Part shown: positions 8,125-19,552 of the stretch, one piece after another
Position numbering within the stretch: the stretch's first letter is position 1
How the letters are laid out: the number at the start of each line of letters is the position of its first letter
DNA from: Collimonas sp. OK242
GTDB taxonomy: Bacteria > Pseudomonadota > Gammaproteobacteria > Burkholderiales > Burkholderiaceae_D
Length of the DNA stretch: 64,000 nucleotides
Direction of reading: 5' to 3'
NCBI RefSeq assembly: GCF_900107095.1
Contig: NZ_FNOR01000010.1
Location: 124,001-188,000, forward strand
The notes under the pieces: model-generated
What the model was told of the DNA's origin: nothing
Databases searched by the model: none
Seen by the model: the letters and a program-made list of their open reading frames with translations, nothing else
Made by a program: the position numbers and the translations under genes

Positions 8125-8823
8125 ATGTTAAACGTTGAACAACTGAATCAATACTACGGCTCCTCGCACACGCTACGTGGCGTATCGCTGTCCCTGGAAA
8201 AGGGAAAATGCCTGGCTCTGCTGGGCCGCAACGGCGTCGGCAAAACCACCTTGCTGAAATGCCTGATGGGCGTGCTGCCCAGTGCCAGCGGCAAAGTCAT
8301 GCTGGAAGGCCGCGACATCACCAGCCTGAAGCCGCACCAGCGCGCCGCACTGGGGATTGCCTATGTTCCGCAGGGACGTGAAATCTTCGCCCGCCTGTCG
8401 GTGCAAGAAAACCTGTTGATGGGCATGGCCGCCAAGTCGGGAAAAAAGGCATTGCTGATCAAGGATGAAGTCTACGAACTGTTCCCGGTGCTGAAGGAAA
8501 TGCTGCAACGGCGCGGCGGCGACCTGTCCGGCGGCCAGCAACAGCAGCTGGCGATAGCGCGGGCCCTGCTGGCGGAACCCAAGCTGATCATCCTGGATGA
8601 GCCGACCGAAGGCATCCAGCCATCGATCATCAAGGATATCGGCCGCGTGATCCGCCTGCTGCGCGAGCGCGGCGACATCGGCATCCTGCTGTGCGAACAG
8701 TACTTCGATTTTGCCCGTGACCTGGCAGACAATTTTGTGGTGCTGTCGCGCGGTGAAGTGGTTGCCGCCGGCAGCCAGGAAAACATGGATGATGACAGCG
8801 TAAAACGACACTTGGCGGTATAG
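8125..8823 (+). CDS. urtE: Urea ABC transporter ATP-binding protein UrtE
   Basis: This LivF-like ATPase forms the second nucleotide-binding subunit with UrtD. It has 232 residues. Walker A is GRNGVGKTT, the signature is LSGGQQQQLAIARAL, Walker B is LIILDEPTEGIQPS, and the switch region is LLCEQYFDF. The glutamate-for-histidine appearance of the switch segment (CEQYFDFA) is normal for UrtE. It starts 6 bases after urtD and ends 6 bases before ureD, so import and hydrolysis genes form one transcription unit. Confidence 0.93.
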   Translation: MLNVEQLNQYYGSSHTLRGVSLSLEKGKCLALLGRNGVGKTTLLKCLMGVLPSASGKVMLEGRDITSLKPHQRAALGIAYVPQGREIFARLSVQENLLMGMAAKSGKKALLIKDEVYELFPVLKEMLQRRGGDLSGGQQQQLAIARALLAEPKLIILDEPTEGIQPSIIKDIGRVIRLLRERGDIGILLCEQYFDFARDLADNFVVLSRGEVVAAGSQENMDDDSVKRHLAV

Positions 8824-8829
8824 TGCCGC

Positions 8830-9747
8830 ATGGACAATTTGATTACCCAGCCATCGTTGCCGACGGCCGGACTTGCTCCGGCCGTGCCGACTGTGCCTTC
8901 CCCCGAGCCAACCCGGCGCAGCGGCGACCAGGCCTGGCTGTCTTTGGCATTTGCCGACGACCGAGGCACCACGCGCTTGCTGGATCGCGCCCACTACGGC
9001 CCCTTGCGCGTGCAAAAAGCGCTCTATCCGGAACACCCGTCGATCTGCCATGCCATCATCGTCCACCCGCCCGGCGGCGTGGTTGGCGGCGATCAGCTAA
9101 GCATCAAAGCCGGTGTCGGCGAACGCGCGCATGCCTTCCTCACCACGCCCGGCGCCGCCAAGTGGTACCAGGCCAACGGCAAGATTTCGCAACAGCAGGT
9201 AACGCTGCAGGTGGCCGATGCCGCCACGCTGGAATGGCTGCCGCAGGAAAGCATTTTTTTCGACCAGGCCCATGTCGCGCTGGAACACAAGGTCGAGCTG
9301 CAAGGCGACGCCCGCTATATCGGCGGCGAAATCCTGTGCTTCGGCCGCACCGCGTCGGGAGAAACCTTCGACAGCGGCCGTGTTTCGCAGCAGACCAGTA
9401 TCCGTCGCGATGGCAAATTATTATATTTCGAACAAGGCATGCTGAACGGCGGCAGCGATGCCATGCACAGCCGCCTGGGATTGGCGGCATGTACCGTCTG
9501 CGCCACCCTGATTGTGGTCGGCAAGCCATTCCCCGGCAGCTTGCTACAGCAGCTGCGCGAACTCGCCAGCCAGCTGACCGGAGACCGGGCCAGCGTCGGC
9601 GCAACCCAGATGAAGTCGGTCCTGGTGCTGCGCCACCTGGGACATTCCAGCGAACTTGCGCGGCGCTGGATGATGCAGACATGGCAACTGATCCGCCCGC
9701 AATTGCTAGGACACGAAGCACTGGTGCCGCGGATCTGGAACACCTGA
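8830..9747 (+). CDS. ureD: Urease accessory protein UreD
   Basis: UreD binds apo-urease and acts as scaffold for the UreF-UreG complex that delivers nickel. It has 305 residues. Conserved family segments are visible: HPPGGVVGGDQL, LTTPGAAKWY, LEWLPQESIFFDQA and GGEILCFGR. The N-terminus has an extra Pro/Ala-rich stretch of about 30 residues before the conserved fold. The ATG lies 6 bases after the urtE stop with little ribosome-site sequence, suggesting translational coupling. Confidence 0.93.
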   Translation: MDNLITQPSLPTAGLAPAVPTVPSPEPTRRSGDQAWLSLAFADDRGTTRLLDRAHYGPLRVQKALYPEHPSICHAIIVHPPGGVVGGDQLSIKAGVGERAHAFLTTPGAAKWYQANGKISQQQVTLQVADAATLEWLPQESIFFDQAHVALEHKVELQGDARYIGGEILCFGRTASGETFDSGRVSQQTSIRRDGKLLYFEQGMLNGGSDAMHSRLGLAACTVCATLIVVGKPFPGSLLQQLRELASQLTGDRASVGATQMKSVLVLRHLGHSSELARRWMMQTWQLIRPQLLGHEALVPRIWNT

Positions 9748-9825
9748 TCGTCGTCAAAAATCCGCGGCAATCCGCAACGTCGGAAAATGCAAGAACCAAC
9801 GTCATCTGAAAGAAAGAATAGAACC

Positions 9826-10128
9826 ATGGACCTGACGCCAAGAGAGAAAGACAAGCTGCTGATTTTCACCGCCGCATTGCTGGCAGAGCGCCGCCTGGCG
9901 CGCGGCTTGAAGCTGAATTATCCGGAAGCGGTCGCCTTGATCAGCGCCGCCATCATGGAAGGCGCACGCGACGGCAAGAGCGTCGCCGAGCTGATGTCCT
10001 ACGGCAGCAAGATCTTGACGCGGGCCGACGTCATGGACGGCATCGCCGAAATGATTCCCGATATTCAGGTTGAAGCCACCTTCCCCGACGGCAGCAAGCT
10101 GGTCACCGTGCACCACCCTATTCCCTAG
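9826..10128 (+). CDS. ureA: Urease subunit gamma
   Basis: This is the smallest structural subunit of nickel urease (urea + H2O to ammonia and carbamate). At 100 residues it has the standard length. [23 protein letters not shown] opens the family fold, and [10 protein letters not shown] and VTVHHPIP are conserved. I chose the ATG at 9826; an in-frame ATG 39 bases upstream would add an atypical extension. The sequence before it is purine-rich (AGAAAGAATAGAACC). Confidence 0.95.
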   Translation: MDLTPREKDKLLIFTAALLAERRLARGLKLNYPEAVALISAAIMEGARDGKSVAELMSYGSKILTRADVMDGIAEMIPDIQVEATFPDGSKLVTVHHPIP

Positions 10129-10140
10129 ACTGGAGCAGCC

Positions 10141-10460
10141 ATGATCCCAGGAGAAATGTTCATCCAGCCAGGCGACATCGAACTCAATGCCGGCCGCAGG
10201 TGCAGTACTGTCAGCGTCGCCAACAGCGGCGACCGGCCGATCCAGATCGGTTCGCACTTTCATTTTTATGAAGTCAATCCGGCCCTGCTGTTCGAGCGCG
10301 AAGAAGCCTACGGCATGCGGCTCAACATTGCAGCCGGCACCGCCGTGCGCTTCGAGCCGGGACAGAAACGCACGGTGGAACTGGTCGAGCTGGCCGGCGA
10401 CCGCATCGTCTACGGATTCAACGGCAAGGTCATGGGTGCATTGACGAAACGAGTAAAATC

Positions 10461-10464
<4 letters not shown>
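10141..10464 (+). CDS. ureB: Urease subunit beta
   Basis: This is the second structural subunit of the urease trimer, 107 residues. The pattern IPGE...GDIELNAGR, followed by [24 protein letters not shown] and then [15 protein letters not shown], is diagnostic. The gene is separate from ureA, unlike the fused form of Helicobacter. Its stop overlaps the ureC ATG by 4 bases. Confidence 0.95.
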
Positions 10465-12161
<1,697 letters not shown>

Positions 12162-12207
12162 TTTTATTTCTGGCCATATTTTTTGATCGCATTTTAACGA
12201 GAGCAAG

Positions 12208-12735
12208 ATGTTAATTCTCAACACAAAAGTAGAACATGCCGATTTGGTGCAAGGCGAACTGATCTTGCCCTATGAGCTACGCGAAAAAAGCCGCCTGCGC
12301 GCGACGCTGACCAGTGGCGAGGAAGTCGGCGTGTTCACAGTACGCGGCACGGTGCTGCGCCACGGCGATCTGATCAAGGGCAGCGACGATGCAGGCCAGG
12401 AGCGCGTGGTCAGGATACTGGCTGCCGCCGAAGCCACTTACCGTATCGAATGCGCCAGTCCGCACGCCCTGTTGCGCTGTGCTTTTCATCTTGGAAACCG
12501 GCACACGCAAGCCCATGTCGGCGACGGCTTTCTGCGCATACGTAACGATCCGGTACTGAAAGAAATGCTGGAAGGATTGAACGCCACGGTTACCGAAGAG
12601 CTGGCGGCATTCGAACCGGAATCCGGCGCGTATGGTCACGGCAGCGGCGGCCATCACCATCATCACGACGGCTTGCTGGCGCCGGTGCCGTTGCGCCAGA
12701 AAATCCATAGGCCCGGCGACGAACCCGCGGCTTAA
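12208..12735 (+). CDS. ureE: Urease accessory protein UreE (nickel chaperone)
   Basis: UreE stores nickel and passes it to UreG during urease maturation. It has 175 residues. The central metal-binding domain contains LGNRHTQAHVG, with the conserved histidine, and LRIRNDPVLKEML. The C-terminal tail carries a histidine cluster, GHGSGGHHHHHDG, which would bind extra nickel as in Klebsiella UreE. A 46-bp gap separates it from ureC, and GAGAGC lies before the ATG. Confidence 0.93.
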   Translation: MLILNTKVEHADLVQGELILPYELREKSRLRATLTSGEEVGVFTVRGTVLRHGDLIKGSDDAGQERVVRILAAAEATYRIECASPHALLRCAFHLGNRHTQAHVGDGFLRIRNDPVLKEMLEGLNATVTEELAAFEPESGAYGHGSGGHHHHHDGLLAPVPLRQKIHRPGDEPAA

Positions 12736-12758
12736 TCTTGGCAAACCCGGCAAACACC

Positions 12759-13439
12759 ATGCATGCAACTGCGCTGCTCCATTTGCTGCAACTAGCCAGT
12801 CCGTCGCTGCCTATCGGCGCCTATAGCTATTCGCAAGGGCTGGAAACGGCGATCGACAAAGGCTGGGTCAAGGATACGGAATCTGCGCGCAACTGGATCT
12901 GCGGCAATTTGCAGCAAGTCGTTGCGCAATTTGAAGCGCCGATCTTGTGGCGTCTGCTGCAGGCGTTCGAGCGGCGTGACGGCGCCGCGGTCGAACTTTG
13001 GACTGAACGCTTCATCGCCGCCCGCGATACCGCCGAGTTTCGCGCCGAAACCATACAGATGGGATTTTCCCTGGGTAAGCTGGCGATCGAATTGCAGATA
13101 GGCGACGCCGAGCTGCTAGCCATCTTGCAAGCCCGGCCGGAACTGCCTCTACCTACCGCTTACGCCTACGCCGCTGTGGCGCTGCAGGTACCGCATGAAG
13201 CAGCGCTGCTGGGCATGCTGTTTTCCTGGGCGGAAAACCAGGTGCTGGTGTGCGTCAAAACGATACCCCTGGGCCAGGTTGCCGGCCAGCGTCTGCTGCT
13301 GTCCTTGCAAGCTGAACTGCGGCTGGCGGCCGATAAGGCACAAAGCCTGGCCGACCATGAACTCTGCAACTGGTCGCCCGGATTGTCGCTGCTGTCAATG
13401 CAGCATGAAGAACAGTACAGCCGTCTCTATCGCTCCTGA
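12759..13439 (+). CDS. ureF: Urease accessory protein UreF
   Basis: UreF bridges UreD and the GTPase UreG in the urease maturation complex. It has 226 residues and is largely helical. The N-terminal motif LLQLASPSLPIGAYSYSQGLE is the family signature. The ATG at 12759 is preferred to a TTG at 12738, because the conserved region begins within 10 residues of it. It starts 23 bases after ureE. Confidence 0.92.
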   Translation: MHATALLHLLQLASPSLPIGAYSYSQGLETAIDKGWVKDTESARNWICGNLQQVVAQFEAPILWRLLQAFERRDGAAVELWTERFIAARDTAEFRAETIQMGFSLGKLAIELQIGDAELLAILQARPELPLPTAYAYAAVALQVPHEAALLGMLFSWAENQVLVCVKTIPLGQVAGQRLLLSLQAELRLAADKAQSLADHELCNWSPGLSLLSMQHEEQYSRLYRS

Positions 13440-13475
13440 AATCAAACATTCAATATTCTTTAAGCGAACCTGAAA

Positions 13476-14105
13476 ATGAGCACTTCCTCAACCTCCAATC
13501 CACTCCGCGTCGGCATCGGCGGCCCGGTCGGTTCCGGTAAAACCGCCTTGTGCGAAATGCTGTGCAAAGGCATGCGCGACCACTACGATATGGCGGTCAT
13601 CACCAACGATATCTACACCAAAGAAGATATGGAAATCCTGCTGCGTGCCGATGCCTTGCCGGCCGAGCGGCTGATGGGCGTTGAAACCGGCGGCTGCCCG
13701 CACACGGCGATACGCGAAGACGCATCGATCAACCTGGAAGCGATTTCCCGCATGAGCGCCGATTTTCCCGACCTCGACCTGATCCTGCTGGAATCCGGCG
13801 GCGACAATCTGGCGGCGACCTTCAGCCCGGAACTCTCCGACCTGACCATTTACGTGATCGACGTTGCCGGCGGCGAAAAAATTCCGCGCAAGGGCGGCCC
13901 CGGCATCACCCGCTCCGACCTGCTGATCATCAACAAGACCGATCTCGCGCCGTACGTCGGCGCCAATCTCGACGTGATGGCGCATGACGCAAAAAAAATG
14001 CGCGGCGAGCGACCGTTCATCTTCACCAATTTGCGCAGCGGCGACGGGGTTGAGCAAGTGATCGCTTTCATCCGCAAGCAGGGCTTGCTTGATCAGCCTA
14101 AATAA
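13476..14105 (+). CDS. ureG: Urease accessory GTPase UreG
   Basis: This SIMIBI-class GTPase carries nickel and drives its insertion into urease. It has 209 residues. The P-loop is [13 protein letters not shown]. The metal-binding CPH motif occurs in [17 protein letters not shown]. The segment [11 protein letters not shown] is the Walker B equivalent, and NKTDL is the base-specificity motif. It is the last gene before a very strong terminator, so it closes the urt-ure operon. Confidence 0.96.
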   Translation: MSTSSTSNPLRVGIGGPVGSGKTALCEMLCKGMRDHYDMAVITNDIYTKEDMEILLRADALPAERLMGVETGGCPHTAIREDASINLEAISRMSADFPDLDLILLESGGDNLAATFSPELSDLTIYVIDVAGGEKIPRKGGPGITRSDLLIINKTDLAPYVGANLDVMAHDAKKMRGERPFIFTNLRSGDGVEQVIAFIRKQGLLDQPK

Positions 14106-14127
14106 GCAAGCAATCAGAACAGGAATC

Positions 14128-14178
14128 AGAGCCAGGTTCTTCCGCAGTATTGCTGCGGAAGAACCTGGCTCTTTTTTT
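14128..14178 (+). terminator. Strong Rho-independent terminator of the urt-ure operon
   Basis: A perfect 20-bp stem (14128-14147 with 14153-14172) has a 5-nt loop and is followed by seven T residues. It begins 22 bases after ureG and clearly ends the operon that starts at urtA. Confidence 0.93.
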
Positions 14179-14280
14179 GCACTCCGCCCGGAACAATCAA
14201 ATATGCTAAGGTCTCCAACCTGCGCAAGTCGTTTTGTTGCAGCGCCCTTGTTTTTTTGTTTATCTAAGCCAGGACACACT

Positions 14281-15165
14281 ATGACAACCCCGATAACTAC
14301 CTCGATTGCATATCGCATCCCGGGCCGCGCCCGCGACCTCGGCGAACTGGTGGTGCGCCGCGTACTGCCTGCGGGCCGCCATCAAAGCGTTGGCCCTTTC
14401 CTGTTTTTCGACCACATGGGACCGGTCGATTTTGCCAGCGGCCAGGGCATCGATGTCCGGCCTCATCCGCATATCGGCCTGGCGACCGTCACTTATCTGT
14501 TCGAAGGCGCAATCCGCCACCATGACAGCCTGGGCAACGATCAGGAAATCATTCCCGGCGACGTCAACTGGATGACAGCCGGACGCGGCATCGTCCACGC
14601 CGAACGCACGCCCGCTGCGCAACGCGCCAGCGGCTGGCGCCTGCATGGCATCCAGACCTGGGTGGCGCTGCCGTTGGCAGATGAAGAATGTGCGCCGGCC
14701 TTCGCCCACCACCCGGCCGCAAGCTTGCCGCTGATACAAGGCGACGGTTACCGGCTGCGCATCGTCGCCGGCCGCGCCTTTGGCCGGGAAGCGCCAGTCA
14801 AAATCAATTCGCCGACCCTGTATGTCGCCGCCGAAATGCAGGCGGGAGCGCAGTTCACGCTTGAAGCGGAATATCCGCAGCAAGCCGTGTATGTCGCCAG
14901 CGGCAGCGTGACTATCGACGGCGAAGCGTTGGAAATGGGCGTGCTGGCGGTGCTGCAAGCGGACCGGGCGGTAAAGATTGCCGCCAGCGAAGCAGCCCAG
15001 GTCATGCTGCTGGGCGGCGCCCCTATCGACGGCCCGCGCACCATCTGGTGGAATTTCGTTGCCAGCGATCCGCAGCTGATTGAAACCGCCAAAAACAATT
15101 GGCGCGAACAACGCTTTGAGCGGGTGCCGGGCGACGACGAGTGGATTCCATTGCCAGAAGCATGA
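14281..15165 (+). CDS. Pirin family protein
   Basis: This is a 294-residue bicupin protein. The N-terminal cupin keeps the metal-binding pattern RPHPHIGLATVTYLFEG, then HHDSLGN and GDVNWMTAGRGIVHAE, which supply the histidines and glutamate that bind iron or another metal. Bacterial pirins of this type include quercetinase-like enzymes (YhhW) and regulators of pyruvate metabolism, and the sequence alone does not choose between these. The start ATG follows AGCCAGGACACACT and gives the normal length. It stands alone between the urease terminator and katA. Confidence 0.88.
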   Translation: MTTPITTSIAYRIPGRARDLGELVVRRVLPAGRHQSVGPFLFFDHMGPVDFASGQGIDVRPHPHIGLATVTYLFEGAIRHHDSLGNDQEIIPGDVNWMTAGRGIVHAERTPAAQRASGWRLHGIQTWVALPLADEECAPAFAHHPAASLPLIQGDGYRLRIVAGRAFGREAPVKINSPTLYVAAEMQAGAQFTLEAEYPQQAVYVASGSVTIDGEALEMGVLAVLQADRAVKIAASEAAQVMLLGGAPIDGPRTIWWNFVASDPQLIETAKNNWREQRFERVPGDDEWIPLPEA

Positions 15166-15221
15166 GCGTAGACCTTATTGGCAGCAAACAGGCATTTAAA
15201 TTGACATCAAAGCAACTACAG

Positions 15222-15270
15222 TATCAGTAGTTAATTACTATTGATAATTTAATTAAAATTAATTTTATCT
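15222..15270 (+). promoter_or_regulatory. AT-rich control region of katA with an inverted repeat
   Basis: TATCA.TAGT.A at 15222 is mirrored by T.ACTA.TGATA ending at 15246. It contains TAG-N7-CTAT, close to one half of an OxyR operator (ATAG-N7-CTAT). A possible promoter, TTGATA-N17-TTTATC, overlaps its right side at 15241-15269. Only the first half-operator fits, so OxyR control is a guess. Confidence 0.35.
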
Positions 15271-15332
15271 ATTTAACGATATCGAGAATAATACAGACCA
15301 GACCCTCCCTCCCGTTCACTGAAAGGAATAGC

Positions 15333-16766
15333 ATGAAAAAGCTGACTACCGCCGCCGGCGCACCTGTCGTCGACAACCAGAACATCCAGACCGCCGGCCC
15401 ACGCGGCCCGGCCTTGCTGCAGGATGTCTGGTTCCTCGAAAAGCTGGCGCACTTCGACCGCGAAGTGATTCCTGAACGCCGCATGCACGCCAAGGGCTCC
15501 GGCGCGCACGGCACCTTTACCGTCACGCACGACATCAGCCAATACACCAAGGCCAGGATTTTTTCTGAAATCGGCAAGAAAACCGATCTGTTCGTACGTT
15601 TCTCCACCGTCGCCGGTGAACGCGGCGCGGCCGATGCCGAACGCGATATCCGTGGCTTCGCCATCAAGTTCTATACCGAGGAAGGCAACTGGGATCTGGT
15701 CGGCAACAATACGCCGGTATTTTTCCTGCGCGATCCGCTCAAATTCCCTGACCTGAATCGCGCAGTCAAGCGCGATCCGAAAACCAATCTGCGCAGCGCC
15801 GACAATAACTGGGACTTCTGGACCTTGCTGCCGGAAGCGCTGCATCAAGTCACCATCGTGATGAGCGACCGCGGTCTGCCGCGCTCCTATCGCCACATGC
15901 ATGGTTTCGGCAGCCATACATTCAGCTTCATCAACGCCAAAAACGAGCGCAACTGGGTCAAATTCACCTTCAAGACCGAGCAAGGCATTGAAAACATGAG
16001 CGATGCCGAAGCTGCAGCACTGGTCGGCAATGATCGTGAAAGCGCCCAGCGCGATCTGTTCGAGAGTATCGAGAAGAAGGATTTCCCGCGCTGGAAACTG
16101 TTCATCCAGATCATGCCGGAAAAAGATGCCGGCTCTTACCACATCAACCCTTTCGATCTGACCAAGGTCTGGCCGCACAAGGACTATCCGCTGATCGAAG
16201 TCGGCGTGATGGAACTGAACCGCAATCCGGAAAATTACTTCGCCGAAGTCGAACAGGTGGCCTTCTCGCCGGCCAACGTGGTGCCGGGCATCAGCTTCTC
16301 GCCAGACAAGATGCTGCAAGGACGTTTGTTCTCATACGGCGATGCGCAACGCTACCGGCTGGGCGTAAATCACCACCAGATCCCGGTGAATGCGCCGAAG
16401 TGCCCATTCCACAGCTACCATCGGGACGGCAGCATGCGCGTCGACAGCAATGCCGGCGCTACGGTCGGCTATGAGCCGAACAGCAAGGGTGAATGGCAGG
16501 AACAGCCGGACTTTGCGGAACCGCCGTTGGCGCTGGAAGGCATGGCGGATCACTGGAATCACCGGGTCGATGATGATTACTACTCGCAGCCGGGCGCGCT
16601 GTTCCGCTTGATGACGCCGGCGCAGCAGCAAGTATTGTTCGACAATACGGCACGTGCAGTCGGCGGCGCTGCCAGGGAAATCCAGGAACGCCACATCGCC
16701 AACTGCAGCAAGGCCGATCCGGCGTATGGCGCCGGCGTCGCCAAGGCCTTGAGTTTGCTGCGCTAA
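15333..16766 (+). CDS. katA: Monofunctional haem catalase, clade 3
   Basis: This enzyme would dismute hydrogen peroxide to water and oxygen. At 477 residues it is a small-subunit catalase. The distal histidine is His52 in [15 protein letters not shown], and the catalytic asparagine is within GNNTPVFF near residue 125. The proximal haem tyrosine lies in [14 protein letters not shown]. The NADPH-binding region is consistent with clade 3. AAAGGAATAGC precedes the ATG. The AT-rich leader of about 165 bp contrasts with the GC-rich surroundings, and a hairpin follows the gene. Confidence 0.95.
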   Translation: MKKLTTAAGAPVVDNQNIQTAGPRGPALLQDVWFLEKLAHFDREVIPERRMHAKGSGAHGTFTVTHDISQYTKARIFSEIGKKTDLFVRFSTVAGERGAADAERDIRGFAIKFYTEEGNWDLVGNNTPVFFLRDPLKFPDLNRAVKRDPKTNLRSADNNWDFWTLLPEALHQVTIVMSDRGLPRSYRHMHGFGSHTFSFINAKNERNWVKFTFKTEQGIENMSDAEAAALVGNDRESAQRDLFESIEKKDFPRWKLFIQIMPEKDAGSYHINPFDLTKVWPHKDYPLIEVGVMELNRNPENYFAEVEQVAFSPANVVPGISFSPDKMLQGRLFSYGDAQRYRLGVNHHQIPVNAPKCPFHSYHRDGSMRVDSNAGATVGYEPNSKGEWQEQPDFAEPPLALEGMADHWNHRVDDDYYSQPGALFRLMTPAQQQVLFDNTARAVGGAAREIQERHIANCSKADPAYGAGVAKALSLLR

Positions 16767-16810
16767 AATAATCTTTGGCAAGCAGGACGCTTAGCAGCAG
16801 CCAACCTTCC

Positions 16811-16838
16811 CGCCCCGTCCGCAAATGCGCACGGGGCG
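16811..16838. terminator. Hairpin between katA and the convergent exporter gene
   Basis: CGCCCCGT pairs with ACGGGGCG around a 12-nt loop and is followed by GTTTCCC on the plus strand. The T-run is weak. Its position between convergent genes suggests it may stop both transcripts. Confidence 0.5.
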
Positions 16839-16883
16839 TTTCCCATTTACAGCCAAAAATGCGGGAAAGGCGCACACTGATTC

Positions 16884-17795
16884 TTAACTTGTACCAACGC
16901 ACTCTTTCGGTTTCCACAATGACCAGCCGAGATTCATGCCGGCAGCGGCGATCAGAATCGCGGCCGCCCCGATCAATTGACTTATTTGCAGCCGATGGCC
17001 AAAGGCCAGGAAATCGACCATGATCGCCACGATGGGATAGATGAAGGACAGCGATCCCGTCAGATGCGTCGGCAACTTCTGGATCGCGCCGTAGAGCAGG
17101 ATATACATCAGTCCGGTATGAACCACGCCGACCGTGACCAGAATGCTCCAGGTGCCGATAGCGGTCGGCAGTTGCGACAAGTGTGCAAAAGGCGCCAGCA
17201 TCGCCATGCCGACGCAGACCTGGATCAGCGCAATCAGATGCGGCGGCATGCTGAACCTGGCCAGTTTTTTAGTGATGATGGCGGCGACGGCATAGAAAAA
17301 GGCCGCGCCGAGCGCCATCAGAATTCCGGCGAGATAATCGCTGCCGCCATATGCACCGGAATCGGCGCCGCCAGGTTGCGCCAGCACGATCAGCAACATG
17401 CCGGCAAAGGCAATCGCAAGCCAGGTCAGCTTGTTGATGGTCAGCCGCTCGGAAAAAAAGACTGCGCCGAGGCCTACCAGCATGAAGGGCTGGGTGTTGT
17501 AGACCGCCGTGCTGATCGAAATGGACGCGTGCGAGTAGGAGACGAACAGCAGCAGCCAGTTCAAGACGATCGCGACGCCGCCGAGCGCGGCCAGGGCCAG
17601 CAGGCGCCAGGTGATGGCAGCGCGCAGCAGGCCCATTCCGGCGCAAACCACCAGCAGGGTTGCCGCGCCGAAGACACAGCGCCAGAACACCACGTCCAGA
17701 ACCGGCTGCCCGGAGACCAGGACGAACCAGCCTATGGTTCCCGAAATCACCATGGCGGCAGTCATTTCAAGCGAACCGCTTACCTTGTTAGTCAT
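16884..17795 (-). CDS. EamA-type DMT superfamily transporter
   Basis: This 303-residue membrane protein has ten hydrophobic segments arranged as two EamA repeats of about 140 residues, the layout of RhaT/RarD-type metabolite exporters. Conserved features include FWRCVFGAATLL in segment 2 and YNTQPFMLVGLGAVFFSERLT at the end of the first repeat. The matching SLSFIYPIVAIMVDFLAFGHRL is in the second. The ATG is preceded by CAGGAG. The substrate is unknown. An Lrp/AsnC-type regulator is divergent and 132 bp away, a common pairing for amino-acid exporters, so an amino acid is the likeliest substrate. Confidence 0.85.
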   Translation of the reverse strand: MTNKVSGSLEMTAAMVISGTIGWFVLVSGQPVLDVVFWRCVFGAATLLVVCAGMGLLRAAITWRLLALAALGGVAIVLNWLLLFVSYSHASISISTAVYNTQPFMLVGLGAVFFSERLTINKLTWLAIAFAGMLLIVLAQPGGADSGAYGGSDYLAGILMALGAAFFYAVAAIITKKLARFSMPPHLIALIQVCVGMAMLAPFAHLSQLPTAIGTWSILVTVGVVHTGLMYILLYGAIQKLPTHLTGSLSFIYPIVAIMVDFLAFGHRLQISQLIGAAAILIAAAGMNLGWSLWKPKECVGTS

Positions 17796-17927
17796 CAATC
17801 ACTCCTGAAACTGTCAGGAACTGATAATCTCACCTTGCAATGCGATTTTCCATGCCTTATAAAAGGAAATATGCGAATACTCCCTAATTAAATAAGGCAA
17901 CACTACGAATATCCGGAGAAATATAAA

Positions 17928-18371
17928 ATGCTGAACAATGTCGACCAGCGCATCCTCGAAGTCCTGCTGAAAGATGCGCGCATTTCGCTGAAAGACCTGG
18001 GGCAGCAGGTCGGCCTTTCCTCGCCAAGCATTTCTGAACGCTTGCATCGTCTTGAAGAACGCGGTGTCATTCGCGGCTTCACGGTAGACATCGACCCGCA
18101 GGCGCTCGGCTACCAGTTGCAGGCTATCGTCCGCATCCGTCCTTTGCCGGGTAAGCTGCTGATCGTCCAGAAGCTGATCGAGCAAACGCCCGAGTTTTGC
18201 GAGTGCGACAAAGTAACCGGGGAGGATTGTTATATCGCCCGTCTGTATGTGCGTTCGATCGCGCAACTGGACCAGATTATCGATCGCATTGCCGACAAGG
18301 CCGAGACCAACACCGCGATCGTCAAGGCGCAGCCGATCAAACGGCGGCCGCCGCCGTTCGGGATCGCATAG
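17928..18371 (+). CDS. Lrp/AsnC family transcriptional regulator
   Basis: This DNA-binding protein of 147 residues has an N-terminal winged helix (DQRILEVLLKDARISLKDLG, then SSPSISERLHRLEERGVIRGF) and a C-terminal ligand-binding RAM domain. The RAM core is visible as VRIRPLPGK and VTGEDCYIARLYV. A ribosome site CCGGAGAA precedes the ATG. It is divergent from the DMT exporter, and the intergenic region contains the small inverted repeat CCTGA-N5-TCAGG at 17810-17824, a possible operator. It probably controls the exporter in response to an amino acid, but this is inferred only from position. Confidence 0.88.
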   Translation: MLNNVDQRILEVLLKDARISLKDLGQQVGLSSPSISERLHRLEERGVIRGFTVDIDPQALGYQLQAIVRIRPLPGKLLIVQKLIEQTPEFCECDKVTGEDCYIARLYVRSIAQLDQIIDRIADKAETNTAIVKAQPIKRRPPPFGIA

Positions 18372-18407
18372 TCAATCTCCGGCCTACCGCAGTTGCAGTA
18401 GAAAATC

Positions 18408-19454
18408 TCAGCGTTCGATCATGCGGCTCCAGCGGTCGTTCCAGGCGGCACGTTCTTTGTTGATGACATCCCAGTCGACCGTGTTGATGTTTTTCATCAG
18501 CTTGTCGATATTGCCGATCTTGGCTTGCACCGATTCCGGGATTTTGACATTCTTGTTGATCGGAATTGCGTTGGCATATTCCACCGCCTTGGCCTGCGAG
18601 TCGGCGCTCAGCAGGTACTCCGCCAATTTTTGCGAGAGCTCCGGTTCGGAATTATTTTTCAGCGCACAAGCGCCGACCATCAACATCACCGCACCCTCTT
18701 TCGGCGTGGCGAATTCGGCGGGAATGCCCTTGGCTTTCAAATTCGCAATTGCTGTCGGCGTCAGCGGGAAAATGGCGGCTTCGCCGGTTTGCACCATTTC
18801 CGATATTTTCGCCGAGCTGGACAGATATTCAAGAACGTTAGGGCCGACGGTGCTGCCCCATTTTTGAAAACCCGGTTCGACATTCTTGTCGGTGCCGCCG
18901 ACCAAACGGTTAAACATCAGGAAACTGTGCAGTCCGAAGGTGCTGCTCTGAATCGACTGGAACACCACTTTTCCCTTGTATTTCGGATCGGCGAAATCCA
19001 TCCAGGAAGTCGGCGCGGCCCACCCTTTTTCATCAAACATTTTTTTGTTGTAGCCGATGCCTACCGTGCCGAGTTCTATCCCTACTGCCTGGTCGTTCGC
19101 CATGCGGGCAAAAGGATAAATTTCCTTGAATACCGGAGCGTCTTTCAGTTTCTGGCACAAACCCATGCCGACCGCGCGGTACATGACGCCATCGTCGAGA
19201 AACACCAGATGCATTTGCGGCTTGTCTTTTTGTGCGGACATCTTGGCCATGATGTCTGCGGAAGTACCTGGAACCACCACTATCTTGACGTTATTGGCTT
19301 TCTCGAATTCCGGAAATATATAGCTGGTGTAGTTCTTTTCCATGCTGCCGCCATTCATGCCGACATACAGCGTACGTGTCTCCGCGTTGCCGGCCGCAGC
19401 GACGCCCAATGCCGAAATGAATCCTGTCGCCAGGATAATGTGCTTGAATTTCAT
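18408..19454 (-). CDS. PotD-like ABC transporter substrate-binding protein
   Basis: This periplasmic receptor has 348 residues and a clear Sec signal peptide (MKFKHIILATGFISALGVAAAGNAE). The mature protein starts TRTLYVGMNGGSMEKNYTSYIFPEFEKANNVKIVVVPG, the pattern of type II binding proteins for polyamines, spermidine-like compounds or related small cations. It is the last gene of a seven-gene minus-strand operon, 98 bp after the oxidase subunits. Its real ligand is probably the substrate of those oxidases, an opine, amino acid or amine. Confidence 0.85.
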   Translation of the reverse strand: MKFKHIILATGFISALGVAAAGNAETRTLYVGMNGGSMEKNYTSYIFPEFEKANNVKIVVVPGTSADIMAKMSAQKDKPQMHLVFLDDGVMYRAVGMGLCQKLKDAPVFKEIYPFARMANDQAVGIELGTVGIGYNKKMFDEKGWAAPTSWMDFADPKYKGKVVFQSIQSSTFGLHSFLMFNRLVGGTDKNVEPGFQKWGSTVGPNVLEYLSSSAKISEMVQTGEAAIFPLTPTAIANLKAKGIPAEFATPKEGAVMLMVGACALKNNSEPELSQKLAEYLLSADSQAKAVEYANAIPINKNVKIPESVQAKIGNIDKLMKNINTVDWDVINKERAAWNDRWSRMIER

Positions 19455-19552
19455 GCTTCTCTCTCCTCAAGAATTAAACGCCCCGATGTTCCCGATAGAT
19501 GCAACCGCCTACGTAACTACGAACACATTGATGTCAGCCGCTACTGCTCAAT

